From: Siderastrea radians
Taxonomy: Eukaryota; Cnidaria; Anthozoa; Scleractinia; Rhizangiidae
Direction of reading: 5' to 3'
NCBI GenBank assembly: GCA_964017195.1
Contig: OZ024897.1
Coordinates: 38,172,836-38,236,835 of the forward strand
DNA length: 64,000 nt
In this document: positions 1-8,272 of the stretch, one piece after another
Layout: each line of letters opens with the position of its first letter
Position numbering within the stretch: position 1 is the first letter of the stretch
Position numbers and translations under genes: made by a program
The notes under the pieces: generated by a model
What the model saw: only the letters and a program-made list of their open reading frames with translations
Told to the model about the DNA's origin: nothing
Databases searched by the model: none

Positions 1-130
1 GGTACCTTTTGGAATTTTCGCTACTAAAAAAACTCATTAATGTCATCTTCTATTTATTCATTTTGCCTTAAATATGATGTCACCTTCTATTTCTTGACTC
101 TGCTCTCCTTCCCAGACTCACCCGCGTAAA

Positions 131-141
131 GGTATAAATTT
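131..141 (+). promoter_or_regulatory. TATA-like promoter motif
   Basis: GGTATAAATT lies about 40 bases before the ATG at 180. It fits the pattern of TATA-like motifs close upstream of most genes in this element. Confidence 0.45.
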
Positions 142-179
142 ACCCAACTCGCATTGATCTTGCATATGCAGAACAAAAA

Positions 180-461
180 ATGGAACAAAACCAAAACAGA
201 AGACACGTTTTCCAATTCTTTGAGACTCTTGCCGCCAGAACAAACCTATCCAGTGCACAAGTTCGTATTAGGCTGGCGAGAAAAATCTCTGAGCGTTCGA
301 AACTGGTCAAGCAGAGAAAGAACATTAAGAGGAGGCTGCGATTATTGGCCAAGTCTCTTGAGACCAAGGAAGCTGAGATCATCCTTGTTGAGGAAGAGAT
401 TCAGCAGCTTGAAAGAAATGTCCAGGATGGTACCGATCAATCCAGTAGCGACGAGGATTGA
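180..461 (+). CDS. Small basic coiled-coil Polinton accessory protein
   Basis: A 93-residue protein, strongly basic in the middle (many Arg/Lys from about 27 to 65), with heptad-like Leu/Ile spacing around 50-78 and an acidic serine-rich C terminus ending SSSDED. No enzyme motif is visible. The start is the ATG at 180, downstream of a TATA-like motif. An overlapping frame starting at 154 reads through the same DNA but has less protein-like composition. An AATAAA sequence near 520 could serve as polyadenylation signal. A nucleic-acid-binding or structural role is only a guess. It is the leftmost complete gene of the element in the window. Confidence 0.5.
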   Translation: MEQNQNRRHVFQFFETLAARTNLSSAQVRIRLARKISERSKLVKQRKNIKRRLRLLAKSLETKEAEIILVEEEIQQLERNVQDGTDQSSSDED

Positions 462-463
462 GC

Positions 464-862
464 TGAATTTGTTGATCCAATAGCTAGGAGGATTGAGTTG
501 AATTGCTGATCGTCTTTCAATAAAAATTTTTTTTCAATCTTACTGTGTGTTGTGGTTGATTATAAAGCGCGTTGCCGTGCGTAACCATTCTTATCTTATG
601 ACGTCAATGTTTTGAAATTGAAACAATACCCTACTTGATCTTACATGTCACACACATAAAAATTGTATTATGGAACAATATCTCGGCCGGAAATGGGGTA
701 GCCATCTTTGTCACGAGTTGGTAACATTATTTTTGAAACACACTCACGAGTAATGTATCGTATTTGTTTAATATCAGCAGGAGTGAGAAGTTCAAAAAAC
801 CAATAACAAATAGTTGCAAAAAGTGCAATAATTTTGTAAGCGTATATAATTACTTTAAAAAT
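464..862. other. Non-coding gap between first two Polinton genes
   Basis: AT-rich sequence with AATAAA around 520 that could end the 180-461 transcript. I see no credible protein. An open frame through 764-1120 on the plus strand is antisense to the 863-1348 gene and looks like a shadow. Confidence 0.5.
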
Positions 863-1348
863 CTACAATTGAGCGAATTTTTTATCGTACTTTTCAGAAA
901 TAGATGGCGGAATCTCCATACAATGATCAGTGACGAAATTATCTATCATTTTCAATCTATCAAGAAAGACCTTCTCGTCGAAAGCTTCCCCTCTGAGGAA
1001 AAAGCGAATCTCATCAAGTATTTTTTGGTATTCGATACGGGCAAAATTTGCTTGTTCGGTTTTCTTATCGTATTTCTTAAGGCTTGCCACTGCTTTCAAA
1101 ATAAGACCAACACCAGTTAAAGTTGCCATGACAGCAGGGTTCAACGTTATTCCTCCGGCTACTGCGGCACTTATTATTAACTTTCCAGCTGAAAGATTAC
1201 AAACAAAATTTTTTCTTCGAAAACCGCGATGCAACTTTTCATAGCCATAATGTTTCTTATGGTAATAAGCGTATAAATCTTTCAGAATTTTAACTTTCTC
1301 TGTTGAAAGTGTTTGGTCGATATGGTTGAATTCGTATATATCCCGCAT
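863..1348 (-). CDS. Polinton hypothetical protein with central hydrophobic segment
   Basis: A 161-residue protein. The N-terminal third is charged and aromatic-rich (residues 1-50). A glycine/alanine-rich hydrophobic stretch follows, roughly residues 52-90, long enough for one or two membrane passes. The C-terminal half is helical and charged. I know similar proteins from cnidarian Polintons, but no function has been assigned that I can name. The ATG at 1348 is preceded on its strand by TTATATAA (1353-1360), matching the promoter pattern of the element. It is convergent with the 180-461 gene and intact. Confidence 0.6.
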   Translation of the reverse strand: MRDIYEFNHIDQTLSTEKVKILKDLYAYYHKKHYGYEKLHRGFRRKNFVCNLSAGKLIISAAVAGGITLNPAVMATLTGVGLILKAVASLKKYDKKTEQANFARIEYQKILDEIRFFLRGEAFDEKVFLDRLKMIDNFVTDHCMEIPPSISEKYDKKFAQL

Positions 1349-1352
1349 TGTG

Positions 1353-1360
1353 TTATATAA
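1353..1360 (-). promoter_or_regulatory. TATA-like promoter motif
   Basis: TTATATAA lies 5 bases upstream of the minus-strand ATG at 1348. Confidence 0.5.
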
Positions 1361-1438
1361 TGTATGAAAAAATATTCATGGCACTCTATATTTAACCAAC
1401 ATTAAGAATTTTTCATTAATAAAATTTCGAGAATGTAA

Positions 1439-2435
1439 TTACACCATTAAAAGCCCATTTGGTAGTTCTAAATTAATATCTATTGTTTGTTTTTGAGTTG
1501 ATTGTTTTGAAGTGAAAAGTTTCGCAGGGCCACTTGTAAATATTTTTAAAGGAATAGGTGGAAATGGACCTGTGGTTTTTTTATATAATAGTGTTATATT
1601 TAATATATAGCTTTTTTCTGGAAGGAGTACATTAGCATTACCATTTAATGAAAAAAATGTTTCATTATTTTTCGTATCTAAATTCCCATATAAATAATGA
1701 ATAGAACCATTCAAATTATGTCCGTTTAAAGAAAGATCTGTTTCAATTACCATTTTCCCATTTTCAATTACAAAAGCGGTGTCATAGACACTTGGGTCAA
1801 CGTTTGAAAGTGTTTCTTTAACGCCATAAACAATTAGATGACCAATTGTTAAAAATGATGGATTACTAACTGTACCGTGCAGATCAAGATAAAAAAATTG
1901 TGGGGGTGAGCTACCCCATCTGTGAAAATTGATAACCGTTTTGGTGTACTTCTCGAATGTTTTGGTGGCATAATTAGAAATTGAAATCGTAGTTGCTTGC
2001 GGGGTTACACTCAACTCATTCATTTCCGGGGGGAAACCATTCAACAACCAAAGTATAGTAACCGACTGGAAGTTTATAAAGGTTAAAACCGAGGCGTGAC
2101 CGGTACTGGTTGGGTGAGCCTTTTTCAAACAAGAGTTTAAGTTGGTAAGCTTTTTTATTAATTTGATGTGGAGAATTGGGAAAATCAGCAATACCCAAAA
2201 CCTCGATATTGTTTTCACTCGAAGATTCATCAGTGTCTTCCATCAAGTATCTGAGGGCGTCTCTTTTTTGCCCTGAATTAATGATCTGAGATTCATGAAT
2301 TTTTTGAGTGACAAGATCTCTCATATTTGTTATTTCATTTTGCATGAAATCAACATTAACTGCGGATTTCGAATCTTTGTAATCGGTTTGTAAGTTAATA
2401 ATTTTATTATTATTTAAATTTAAGTCTCCAGACAT
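1439..2435 (-). pseudogene. Fibre distal part (stalk repeat plus C-terminal head), frameshifted
   Basis: Reading from 2435 on the minus strand, the protein starts with [16 protein letters not shown], a repeat of the kind found in trimeric phage and virus fibres. It is followed by a helical linker and a beta-rich region without cysteines, as expected of a receptor-binding head. The frame ends at 2016, but the continuation to 1439 lies in another frame. The switch falls in a run of six C (minus strand) near 2026-2031, where one reading gives WFPPGNE-stop and the other continues NGFPPEMNEL. The same type of repeat ([13 protein letters not shown]) ends the upstream collagen-like frame. One original fibre gene spanning 2998 to 1439, broken at about 2435 and 2028, is therefore likely. 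Confidence 0.6.
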
Positions 2436-2998
2436 ACTCCTTTATCCAATTTTTTGACAAGCTGATTATCGACATATTTTTTGTTTGTTGCTTGATCTGC
2501 CTGTACTGGGTCTTTTACGTTGTAGATTGTATTATTGTTCATATCAATGCTTGCTTCCATTTTTCCGCCTTCCTTTTTTGAAAGAAAGATATTTCTCGTG
2601 TCCTGATAGTTTATTACCTTTGTCAGATCACCGTGGACAGGATAAGGGTTGCTTTTTAATCGCAAAATATCGTACTTATTTTGCATGTCAATATTAGCAG
2701 AACCGCTGACACTACCCTGAGATCCAGGATCACCTTTATCGCCCTTATCACCCTTATCGCCCTTGTCGCCCTTGTCGCCCTTGTCGCCTTTTAAACCCCG
2801 TGGTCCTTGTGCTCCCTCCTGACCTTGTGGTCCAGCGGGCCCTTTTTCTCCCCTGGGTCCAGAAGGACCTTGTGCTCCTGCTGGGCCTTTATCACCCTTC
2901 GGTCCAGGAGGACCCTCAGGGCCAGGAGGACCCATTTTTCCGCTTTCACTCGTCGTAGTGTGGCTAGTTCCACCTATTGGACTGTTAATATACCCCAT
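2420..2998 (-). CDS. Collagen-like fibre stalk protein
   Basis: A 192-residue frame. Residues 23-93 form about two dozen uninterrupted Gly-X-Y triplets, including a run of seven GDK-type triplets encoded by a 9-bp DNA repeat (about 2725-2795). A short linker follows, then a fibre repeat with DMNNNTIYN and [12 protein letters not shown]. Collagen triplets make trimeric rods, so this is probably the shaft of a virion fibre used for attachment. The ATG at 2998 overlaps the stop of the upstream ATPase gene (TAATG), and the preceding TATATAA motif lies inside that gene's end. The C terminus runs out of frame at 2420, inside the start of the distal fibre part, so the protein is probably truncated by a frameshift. 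Confidence 0.7.
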   Translation of the reverse strand: MGYINSPIGGTSHTTTSESGKMGPPGPEGPPGPKGDKGPAGAQGPSGPRGEKGPAGPQGQEGAQGPRGLKGDKGDKGDKGDKGDKGDKGDPGSQGSVSGSANIDMQNKYDILRLKSNPYPVHGDLTKVINYQDTRNIFLSKKEGGKMEASIDMNNNTIYNVKDPVQADQATNKKYVDNQLVKKLDKGVCLET

Positions 2999-3006
2999 TA
3001 TATATC
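2998..3006 (-). promoter_or_regulatory. TATA-like promoter motif
   Basis: On the minus strand GATATATAATG runs straight into the fibre start codon. It also encodes the last codons of the ATPase gene. Confidence 0.45.
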
Positions 3007-3629
3007 TTCATTAAAATTTTTTTTCATTAATTTTAGAGGCTTGTCGTAGTAAAAGAAAGAATATTTTTTATTTGTGGCGCGATCTAAAGCGTCATGATCC
3101 ACACCTATTTCGTCTGCAATCCGTTTGTTTTCTCTTGGAAGAAATCTGAAAATACAAAAATGGCTGCAGTTATCACGGATGTTTTTCGGCACCTTGTAAA
3201 AAGTTTGAGAGAGGTAAATAACGCAGCAGTTTCTGTGCCGCCCGTTGATGAAATAATTAATAATGCTGTTTTGGTTGCTTTCACAAACAAGATCGTCAAA
3301 ACAACTATTTTTTGGTTGTCCGTCGGAAGTTCTTCGAGTGGAATAGTTTCATCACCATAAGCCTCAATAACCTCATAACCAACCTTGGGGTTGATTCGTT
3401 TAGCAAATTCCTACAAAAGAGACTGATATTTATTTTGGTGCAGGTTTTTTGAAAAGAGGTAAATTTTATCATAATCTAAGAACTCATAAAGCATATGCAG
3501 TAATGTGTTTGTTTTACCAGAATTACTGGGCCCACAAATTAACATCTGAAAAACATCTGCTGGCATACAAGGGTGACCTTGCTGGTAGTCACTCTCGGAA
3601 GAACCTGGGTCATAATTTGGAATCTTCAT
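2998..3629 (-). pseudogene. FtsK/HerA-type genome-packaging ATPase, broken by a stop and a frameshift
   Basis: The N-terminal frame (3629-3411) contains a Walker A loop, GPSNSGKT, at residues 33-40, in the setting typical of Polinton and NCLDV A32-like packaging ATPases. It ends at an in-frame TAG (3411-3413). The same frame continues as far as about 3300, where a single-base shift in a short A/T run moves the reading to the frame containing DDLVCESNQ (Walker B-like DD), then SQTFYKVPKNIRDN and the C-terminal ENKRIADE region, ending at 2998. The family pumps DNA into capsids. Start codon and both ends are present, so the gene is full length but carries two lesions. It is divergently transcribed from the 3664 gene. 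Confidence 0.8.
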
Positions 3630-3643
3630 TTTTTTTTCACTTC

Positions 3644-3650
3644 TATATAT
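3644..3650. promoter_or_regulatory. Shared bidirectional TATATAT motif
   Basis: The only TATA-like motif in the 34-base gap between the divergent start codons at 3629 (minus) and 3664 (plus). It reads as TATATAT or ATATATA on the two strands. Confidence 0.5.
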
Positions 3651-3663
3651 TAACGCTGGAAAT

Positions 3664-4598
3664 ATGTCAGTGAAAAAATGGCGTCAGCGGGCTGAAGAAA
3701 AGTCGAAGCTAGATGAACAAACAGAAGAAATTCACCAAAAATTCAAAATGGATAAAATGAACAAAGAGTTTGGTCAGCTGTCAGGAGAAGAGTTTTTCAA
3801 ACCAATCACAAAAAGACTTGATGAAAAGAGCACCACTGTGGAAGAAGAAGAGGAGGAGCAGGAAGTTCCTGATTACACAATGGATGAATTTGGCGAAACC
3901 TACCCATTTGGTGATGAATTCAGACCGGATGCACCAACACCATCATCATCACCACCACCACCACCCCCATATGATGATGGTGATGATTTTCCACCACCAC
4001 CCCCACCGCTGATGGAAGAAACATCCAAAAGAAAAAAGTGGGCGAAGCCGGGACCGGTTTAGCCTGAATATCAACACGAATCAACCCTGTTGCAAACGGT
4101 CAATCAACTGATCACGAAATACGGAAATGATCCCAACTACAAAGTAGGAAAATCGAATTAGGTTTGAAAGGTAAAACCATTGCAGAACTAAAAAAGATAA
4201 GAGATGGGATCGATGAAAAAAGAAGGGTGACAAAAGAATCTCTTTTTTCGAAACGGTTACAGGAGGGGAAAAAAAGACTGAAGTCTACTTCCTTACAAGA
4301 AAAAAGAGAAAGACCTCTAACGCCTTTGGAAAAAACTGTCATGAGCCGAAGACCTGCTTTTGAACTTTCTGACAATGAAGATGACTCTTATGAACAGGAT
4401 TGGGAAACCGAAGGAAGTGGCTTCTATGATGATGAAGCTGAAAAATTGATCAACCAACTTAATTTGAGGTTTGCATCAATAAAAGCAGGAAACAGCTCGA
4501 TAAAACTTAAAAAACAGGTATTTTATTTGCTTGATTCGCTTGTGGGACTTAGAAGAATAAATGAAAATCAAAAGAAAAAAATTATTTCATTTATATAA
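3664..4598 (+). pseudogene. Conserved Polinton acidic/proline-rich protein, two lesions
   Basis: The first frame (3664-4062) encodes a charged N terminus, an acidic block (EEEEEEQE), and two proline runs of six encoded by CCA/CCC repeats. It stops at TAG 4060-4062. The reading continues in frame (PEYQHESTLLQ) to about 4150, where a one-base shift moves it to the frame 4164-4598. That part contains KGKTIAELKKIRDGI, an acidic stretch (DNEDDSYEQDWE) and a helical C terminus including LINQLNLRFASIKAG. I recognise this C-terminal half as a conserved Polinton protein encoded next to the capsid genes. Its function is not established, and a structural or assembly role is inferred from position. Confidence 0.6.
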
Positions 4599-4600
4599 AA
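4591..4600 (+). promoter_or_regulatory. TATA-like promoter motif
   Basis: TTATATAAAA ends 2 bases before the ATG at 4603, inside the 3' end of the preceding gene. Confidence 0.45.
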
Positions 4601-4602
4601 CA

Positions 4603-5364
4603 ATGGTTTTTGACATATTGCTTGACTCAAGCCTTGCAAAACTTGAAAGAGGTGGAGAACGGAATGTTTCACACGATTTCACAGTAAATGTTTATCCACC
4701 GATCGAATTGGGTAAAGGAAACTATAAAGCTGCGTTGAACAGACTTATCACAATGAGTTACGCATGGAACAACATTGATTCTCGTTATGATAATAACAAA
4801 ATTCGCTGGAAGAAAAAGACGGAACAAGTGTGGAAGACCTTAACTTTCCCGAATGGAATGTATGATTACAAAAGAATAAAGACATTTATTCAACAACACA
4901 CCGGTAAAGTAGACCCAACAAACAAAGACAGTGATTACATTTTCACAATGTATTTCGATATGTCAATTTATAGAGTTGTGACTTTGATACATAAAGATTA
5001 TGAGTTTGACTTTTCTCAAGGAAATTTTGGCGAATTGATTGGTTATGGAAAAAGTACCTTGAGGGGGGATGTTGTCGGAAGGAAAGTTCCAAATATTACA
5101 AGAGGTGTTGATTGGGTTTATTTGCACTGCGATCTTATCTCACGCCGAACAAACAATGTTCCAAGCGATGTGTTATACAGTTTCTCAACATCAGATCTTC
5201 AGGTAAGCTATCCATTTCGAAAAGAGCCACGTCAACTTGAGTGGCAGCGTGTTAATAAAAGTAATATAAATGCAATAAGAGTTTGGGTGACAGACGGAAG
5301 AAACAATATTCTGGATCTCAACGGGACAGACATTGCAATAAGCTTAATGATTGAAAAAGATTAA
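4603..5364 (+). CDS. Penton-like minor capsid protein
   Basis: About 253 residues from the ATG at 4603. A frame-compatible ATG at 4561 lies before the TATA-like motif, so I prefer 4603. The N terminus (VFDILLDSSLAKLERGGER) and the beta-rich body with regularly spaced aromatic residues match the single jelly-roll minor capsid (penton) proteins of Polintons, which sit at the fivefold vertices. It lies directly upstream of the 5391 gene and the major capsid gene, the usual Polinton order. The frame is intact. The identification rests on position, size and recognisable sequence style. Confidence 0.7.
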   Translation: MVFDILLDSSLAKLERGGERNVSHDFTVNVYPPIELGKGNYKAALNRLITMSYAWNNIDSRYDNNKIRWKKKTEQVWKTLTFPNGMYDYKRIKTFIQQHTGKVDPTNKDSDYIFTMYFDMSIYRVVTLIHKDYEFDFSQGNFGELIGYGKSTLRGDVVGRKVPNITRGVDWVYLHCDLISRRTNNVPSDVLYSFSTSDLQVSYPFRKEPRQLEWQRVNKSNINAIRVWVTDGRNNILDLNGTDIAISLMIEKD

Positions 5365-5376
5365 AGTTTTTGTCGG

Positions 5377-5390
5377 TATAATATACAATC
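5377..5390 (+). promoter_or_regulatory. TATAATATACAA promoter motif
   Basis: TATAATATACAATC directly precedes the ATG at 5391. The same 12-base core is at 7109 and, with one change, at 9909. Confidence 0.6.
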
Positions 5391-5767
5391 ATGTATCATC
5401 CAAGCGAGTGGGCAAGATACTTTGATGAAAAAACCGGGAGTTATCGATATAAACACAAAGGGTCAGGTGTGATCCGTGACACCTTCATGACAATTGGTAA
5501 AGTACTCAAAAACAATGTAAAGAATGTTGTAAAAAAACTGCTGAAAAAGCCACAAAAACAATCGCTGAAAAAGCGGGTCAGAAAGTTGGTGAATTTGCTG
5601 ATGAAAAAGGTTCAAAACTAATACGAAAATTACTGCAAGAGAGAAAAAAACAAAAACCGTTGTCACAAGGCGCAAAAAAGAAACTTGCAAATATTTTGCA
5701 AAACCCAACACCAAAAAAATCACACGCTCTTGTGAAATTAAATCAAATTTTGGCAAATGAAATTTAA
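5391..5767 (+). pseudogene. Small basic virion protein, frameshifted
   Basis: It starts MYHPSEWARYFDEKTG, followed by KGSGVIRDTF, an arrangement I associate with a small conserved Polinton protein encoded before the major capsid. The frame as it stands ends at 5621 in a Lys-rich nonsense tail. A seven-A run at about 5530-5537 marks a shift: the other frame continues with an Ala/Lys/Glu helix (EKATKTIAEKAGQKVGEF) and runs to TAA at 5765-5767. The full protein would be near 125 residues, lysine-rich and helical, possibly DNA-binding in the virion core (inference). Confidence 0.6.
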
Positions 5768-5783
5768 TAAAAAAAATTTTTTC

Positions 5784-5796
5784 TATAAATATAATA
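5784..5796 (+). promoter_or_regulatory. TATA-like promoter motif
   Basis: TATAAATATAATA lies 12 bases before the major capsid ATG at 5809. Confidence 0.5.
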
Positions 5797-5808
5797 AGCA
5801 CTTGCAAC

Positions 5809-7076
5809 ATGTTCAGAAGTCAACCATACCTCGAAGAGACAAAATACGTTCGAATTCTTTTAAACACTCCGATCGAACTCCCTGCGAACAACCAATTTCA
5901 AAGAAAAAATGATTACAAATTCGATGTAACAAACCGAGACAATTTTTATGACTGGTACAACGCTTATTTTCGAGTTGATTACAAGTTTGAAGCAAAAGCA
6001 AACGGAGGTAACATTGCTGCTGACACTGAATCAGCTCCTATTAACGGTTCTTTCTCATTGATCAAAAGTTTGAAAGTAATTTCATCAGGGAAAAAATTGT
6101 ACGAGGCAAGCGATATTCACAAAGGTATTTTCATCAAAAATCTGCTTGATTTTTCAGACGATTATTCAAGAAGTGTTGCAAAAAACCAATTTTGGTATCT
6201 TGATGAAGATGCCACCACAGAAACTGATGGCAATGCAACGAACAAAGGAGGAATACGGGCAAGGGCGCTTCTATCACATGGAGGTTTAATGGTTCAGACT
6301 ATTATCCCTTTAAACAGATACTCTTTCTTCGAAGGTCTTTCCGATAAATTGCTGCCACCAATGCAACTTAATTTTGAAATTCAACTTCAAAACGACGAAG
6401 AAATGATTTTCCAAAACAATAACACAGATCTAAGAAGAATTGTTGTTCGTAAATTTGAGCTGTGGGCCCCCAATTGCATTTTACTGGTAAAGGACAGACT
6501 CTGGTAAATGAAAATTTTTTGAAACCAACCCAATGGAAATACCTGAATGAAACTTTGCATAGCAGCAGCGCCCGAAGGGATGCAAATGGTACGTGGTAAA
6601 TTACACCGGGGGTAAAAAACCCCAAGCATGTTTTTGTCTTCATTCAACAAAGTCGGAAACAAAATGATTACAGGTACAACCCTTACATCTTTGACACATT
6701 TGATATCGATGGTGATGACTCAGCAAGATTGGAAACTTGCCGCCTTCAGTACGGTACAAAATTTTACCCTGAGCTTGATTACGACCATGATTTTAAAATA
6801 AGAATTTTGAATGATTTGATCAATTTCCGATACAGAAAAAACGACTACAACACCGGCGTTCAGCTGCAGATTGCTAATTTTGAGAAGTTATACCCAATTA
6901 TCTATTTTGATCTACGAAACACTGAAGAAAGTGTGACAGGCGACCCGAAAAAGCTCGAATTCCATTACAGACTTAATGAAGCCGCTAACGCTCAAGATTA
7001 TATGATCTTCGCTTTGGTTTTGAATGAAGAAGAATTCGTGCTGAAGCAAATTGGTAATGAGCTTGTCGCCGTCTAA
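5809..7076 (+). pseudogene. Major capsid protein (double jelly-roll), frameshift plus stop
   Basis: The N-terminal part (5809 to about 6470) begins MFRSQPYLEETKYVRI and includes IELPANNQFQRKNDYKFDVT, typical of Polinton double jelly-roll major capsid proteins. At the C5 run 6467-6471 the frame is lost. The downstream frame carries an in-frame TAA at 6597-6599 and then continues intact (ITPGVKNPKHVFVFIQQ, then NPYIFDTFDIDGDD) to the natural end at 7076. The restored length of roughly 420 codons fits the family. The protein forms the trimeric hexons of the icosahedral shell. Two lesions mean this copy cannot make capsids unless the indel is an assembly error and the stop is suppressed. Confidence 0.85.
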
Positions 7077-7108
7077 ACAAAATGAAAAATTCAAAAAAAA
7101 ATTCTGAA

Positions 7109-7120
7109 TATAATATACAA
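7109..7120 (+). promoter_or_regulatory. TATAATATACAA promoter motif
   Basis: Identical 12-base core to the motif at 5377. It decides the start at 7124 over the in-frame ATG at 7082, which lies upstream of the motif. Confidence 0.6.
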
Positions 7121-7123
7121 ACA

Positions 7124-7321
7124 ATGAGCACAACTTATCATCCATTCAAAATCGCACTGACTGATGGTCGGAAAAAGAAACTTCAAAAAGCTTATTTAAC
7201 AAAGACCCCTGTTGGTCTGAAAGTGAAACCAGACCAAATGGGGCGTGGTGACGAACTTCTTCTCACTGAAACTCAAATCAAGCGATTGAAAAAAGATCGG
7301 CGGCAGGGAAAGGAATGGTAA
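7124..7321 (+). CDS. Polinton small basic protein, N-terminal part of a likely two-frame gene
   Basis: 65 residues, basic, ending in TETQIKRLKKDRRQGKEW. The ATG at 7124 follows the TATAATATACAA motif. The stop overlaps the ATG of the next frame by a few bases. In relatives I recall, the KxxxLLLTxTQI motif and a following glycine-rich hydrophobic segment belong to one protein. A lost base in GGAAAGGAATGG (7307-7318) may therefore have split a single gene, or the overlap may be a translational coupling. The likely role is a minor virion protein comparable to adenovirus core/cement proteins (inference). Confidence 0.5.
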   Translation: MSTTYHPFKIALTDGRKKKLQKAYLTKTPVGLKVKPDQMGRGDELLLTETQIKRLKKDRRQGKEW

Positions 7322-7833
7322 TAAAATTAAGCCAGACACAGATTCAGAATACTGCGCAGCGTGGTGGAAATTTGTTTTCTGCTATGCTTGGTTTGGCACG
7401 ACCTTTGATAAAGCCAGCTCTTGGGGCATTAGCAAGTGCAGGTTTGAGTTTTGGCGCTGAAAAGGTGCTGAAAAAGATATTTGGAAATGGTTTTGGACCA
7501 AGGGAAATTGAGCTTTATAAACTTGTCCAGCGAATGACTCCTACTCAGAAAAAGGCGGCAAAACAATATCTTGTTGGAAAAGGTTTGGCGAAAGGAGGCG
7601 GCGCACAATACGGCGGTTTCCTTGGTATGTTGGCGTCTATCGGAGTACCTTTGGCCCTTGATTTGGTCAGAAAAATAATAGGAAAAGGTATGCAAACGCA
7701 ACCACCACCACCGCCACCACCACGAACAAGACGATCACCAGGAATACCAAAAGGTAAAGGGATGCAAATTCAACCTCCACCTTTTTATGGAACTTGGGAG
7801 GATTATTATCGTTTAAAAAAAACTGAAATTTGA
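7315..7833 (+). CDS. Glycine/alanine-rich hydrophobic virion protein (pX/pVI-like)
   Basis: 172 residues. Residues 18-60 form a Gly/Ala/Leu-rich amphipathic or hydrophobic segment (AMLGLARPLIKPALGALASA). A charged helix (LYKLVQRMTPTQKKAAKQYL) and a second hydrophobic segment follow, and the tail has a run of seven prolines and two copies of a GKGMQxQPPP motif. Membrane-active peptides of this composition are released by the viral protease in adenovirids, and the protease gene follows directly. I infer a minor capsid/membrane-lytic role by analogy only. The first codon is inside the previous gene's end, so it may be the C-terminal part of the 7124 gene. Confidence 0.5.
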   Translation: MVIKLSQTQIQNTAQRGGNLFSAMLGLARPLIKPALGALASAGLSFGAEKVLKKIFGNGFGPREIELYKLVQRMTPTQKKAAKQYLVGKGLAKGGGAQYGGFLGMLASIGVPLALDLVRKIIGKGMQTQPPPPPPPRTRRSPGIPKGKGMQIQPPPFYGTWEDYYRLKKTEI

Positions 7834-8266
7834 AGATAAACCTCTTTCCAACATTGACCTGAGAAAATGGTGCAACTTTTTACGAATTCCCATCAAAGGT
7901 ATTTTTAGCAGAAACGAAACAAAACCTTTGTTTCATTCCCCATGCATTATCAACTTGGATGATTTCGGAAGTTTGGGAACTCACTTGGTATGTTGTTGGC
8001 CAAAAGGAAAAGGTTTTTCTGAGTATTTCGATTCATTTGGGCTTCCACCACCTTTGGAATGGGAAAAAGAAATGTCAATGCATGGGATGACACATTTTTT
8101 CAGAAATGATAACCAAATTCAATGGGAACAAAGTGTGAGATGTGGTTACTACTGCCTTCTCTTTTTAAACGAAAGAAATAAAGGAACAAGTTTTGCCGAT
8201 ATTTTGAAAATGTTCTCCAATGATTTACTTCAAAATGAAGAAATTGTGAAGAATTATTTTTCTTAA
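7817..8266 (+). pseudogene. Adenain-type cysteine protease, no start codon in frame
   Basis: The open reading stretch after a TAA at 7814 encodes the whole maturation protease domain. It includes WCNFLRIPIKGIFSRNE, the catalytic His (codon 7982-7984, in GTHLVCC), the Asp (8030-8032, in YFDSFG), a Gln seven residues before the Cys, and the nucleophile Cys (8141-8143, in RCGYYC). Adenain-like proteases cleave capsid precursors during virion assembly. No ATG exists between the upstream stop and the domain; the first in-frame ATG is after the His and Asp. The start has been lost, possibly by a frameshift out of the preceding gene in the A-rich run at 7815-7822. Confidence 0.8.
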
Positions 8267-8272
8267 TATATA
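8265..8272 (+). promoter_or_regulatory. TATA-like promoter motif
   Basis: AATATATA runs into the ATG at 8273 and overlaps the end of the protease gene. Confidence 0.45.

Noticed and set aside
764..1244. Plus-strand proteins at 764-1244
   Set aside because: Shadows of the intact minus-strand gene at 863-1348, which has the promoter motif.
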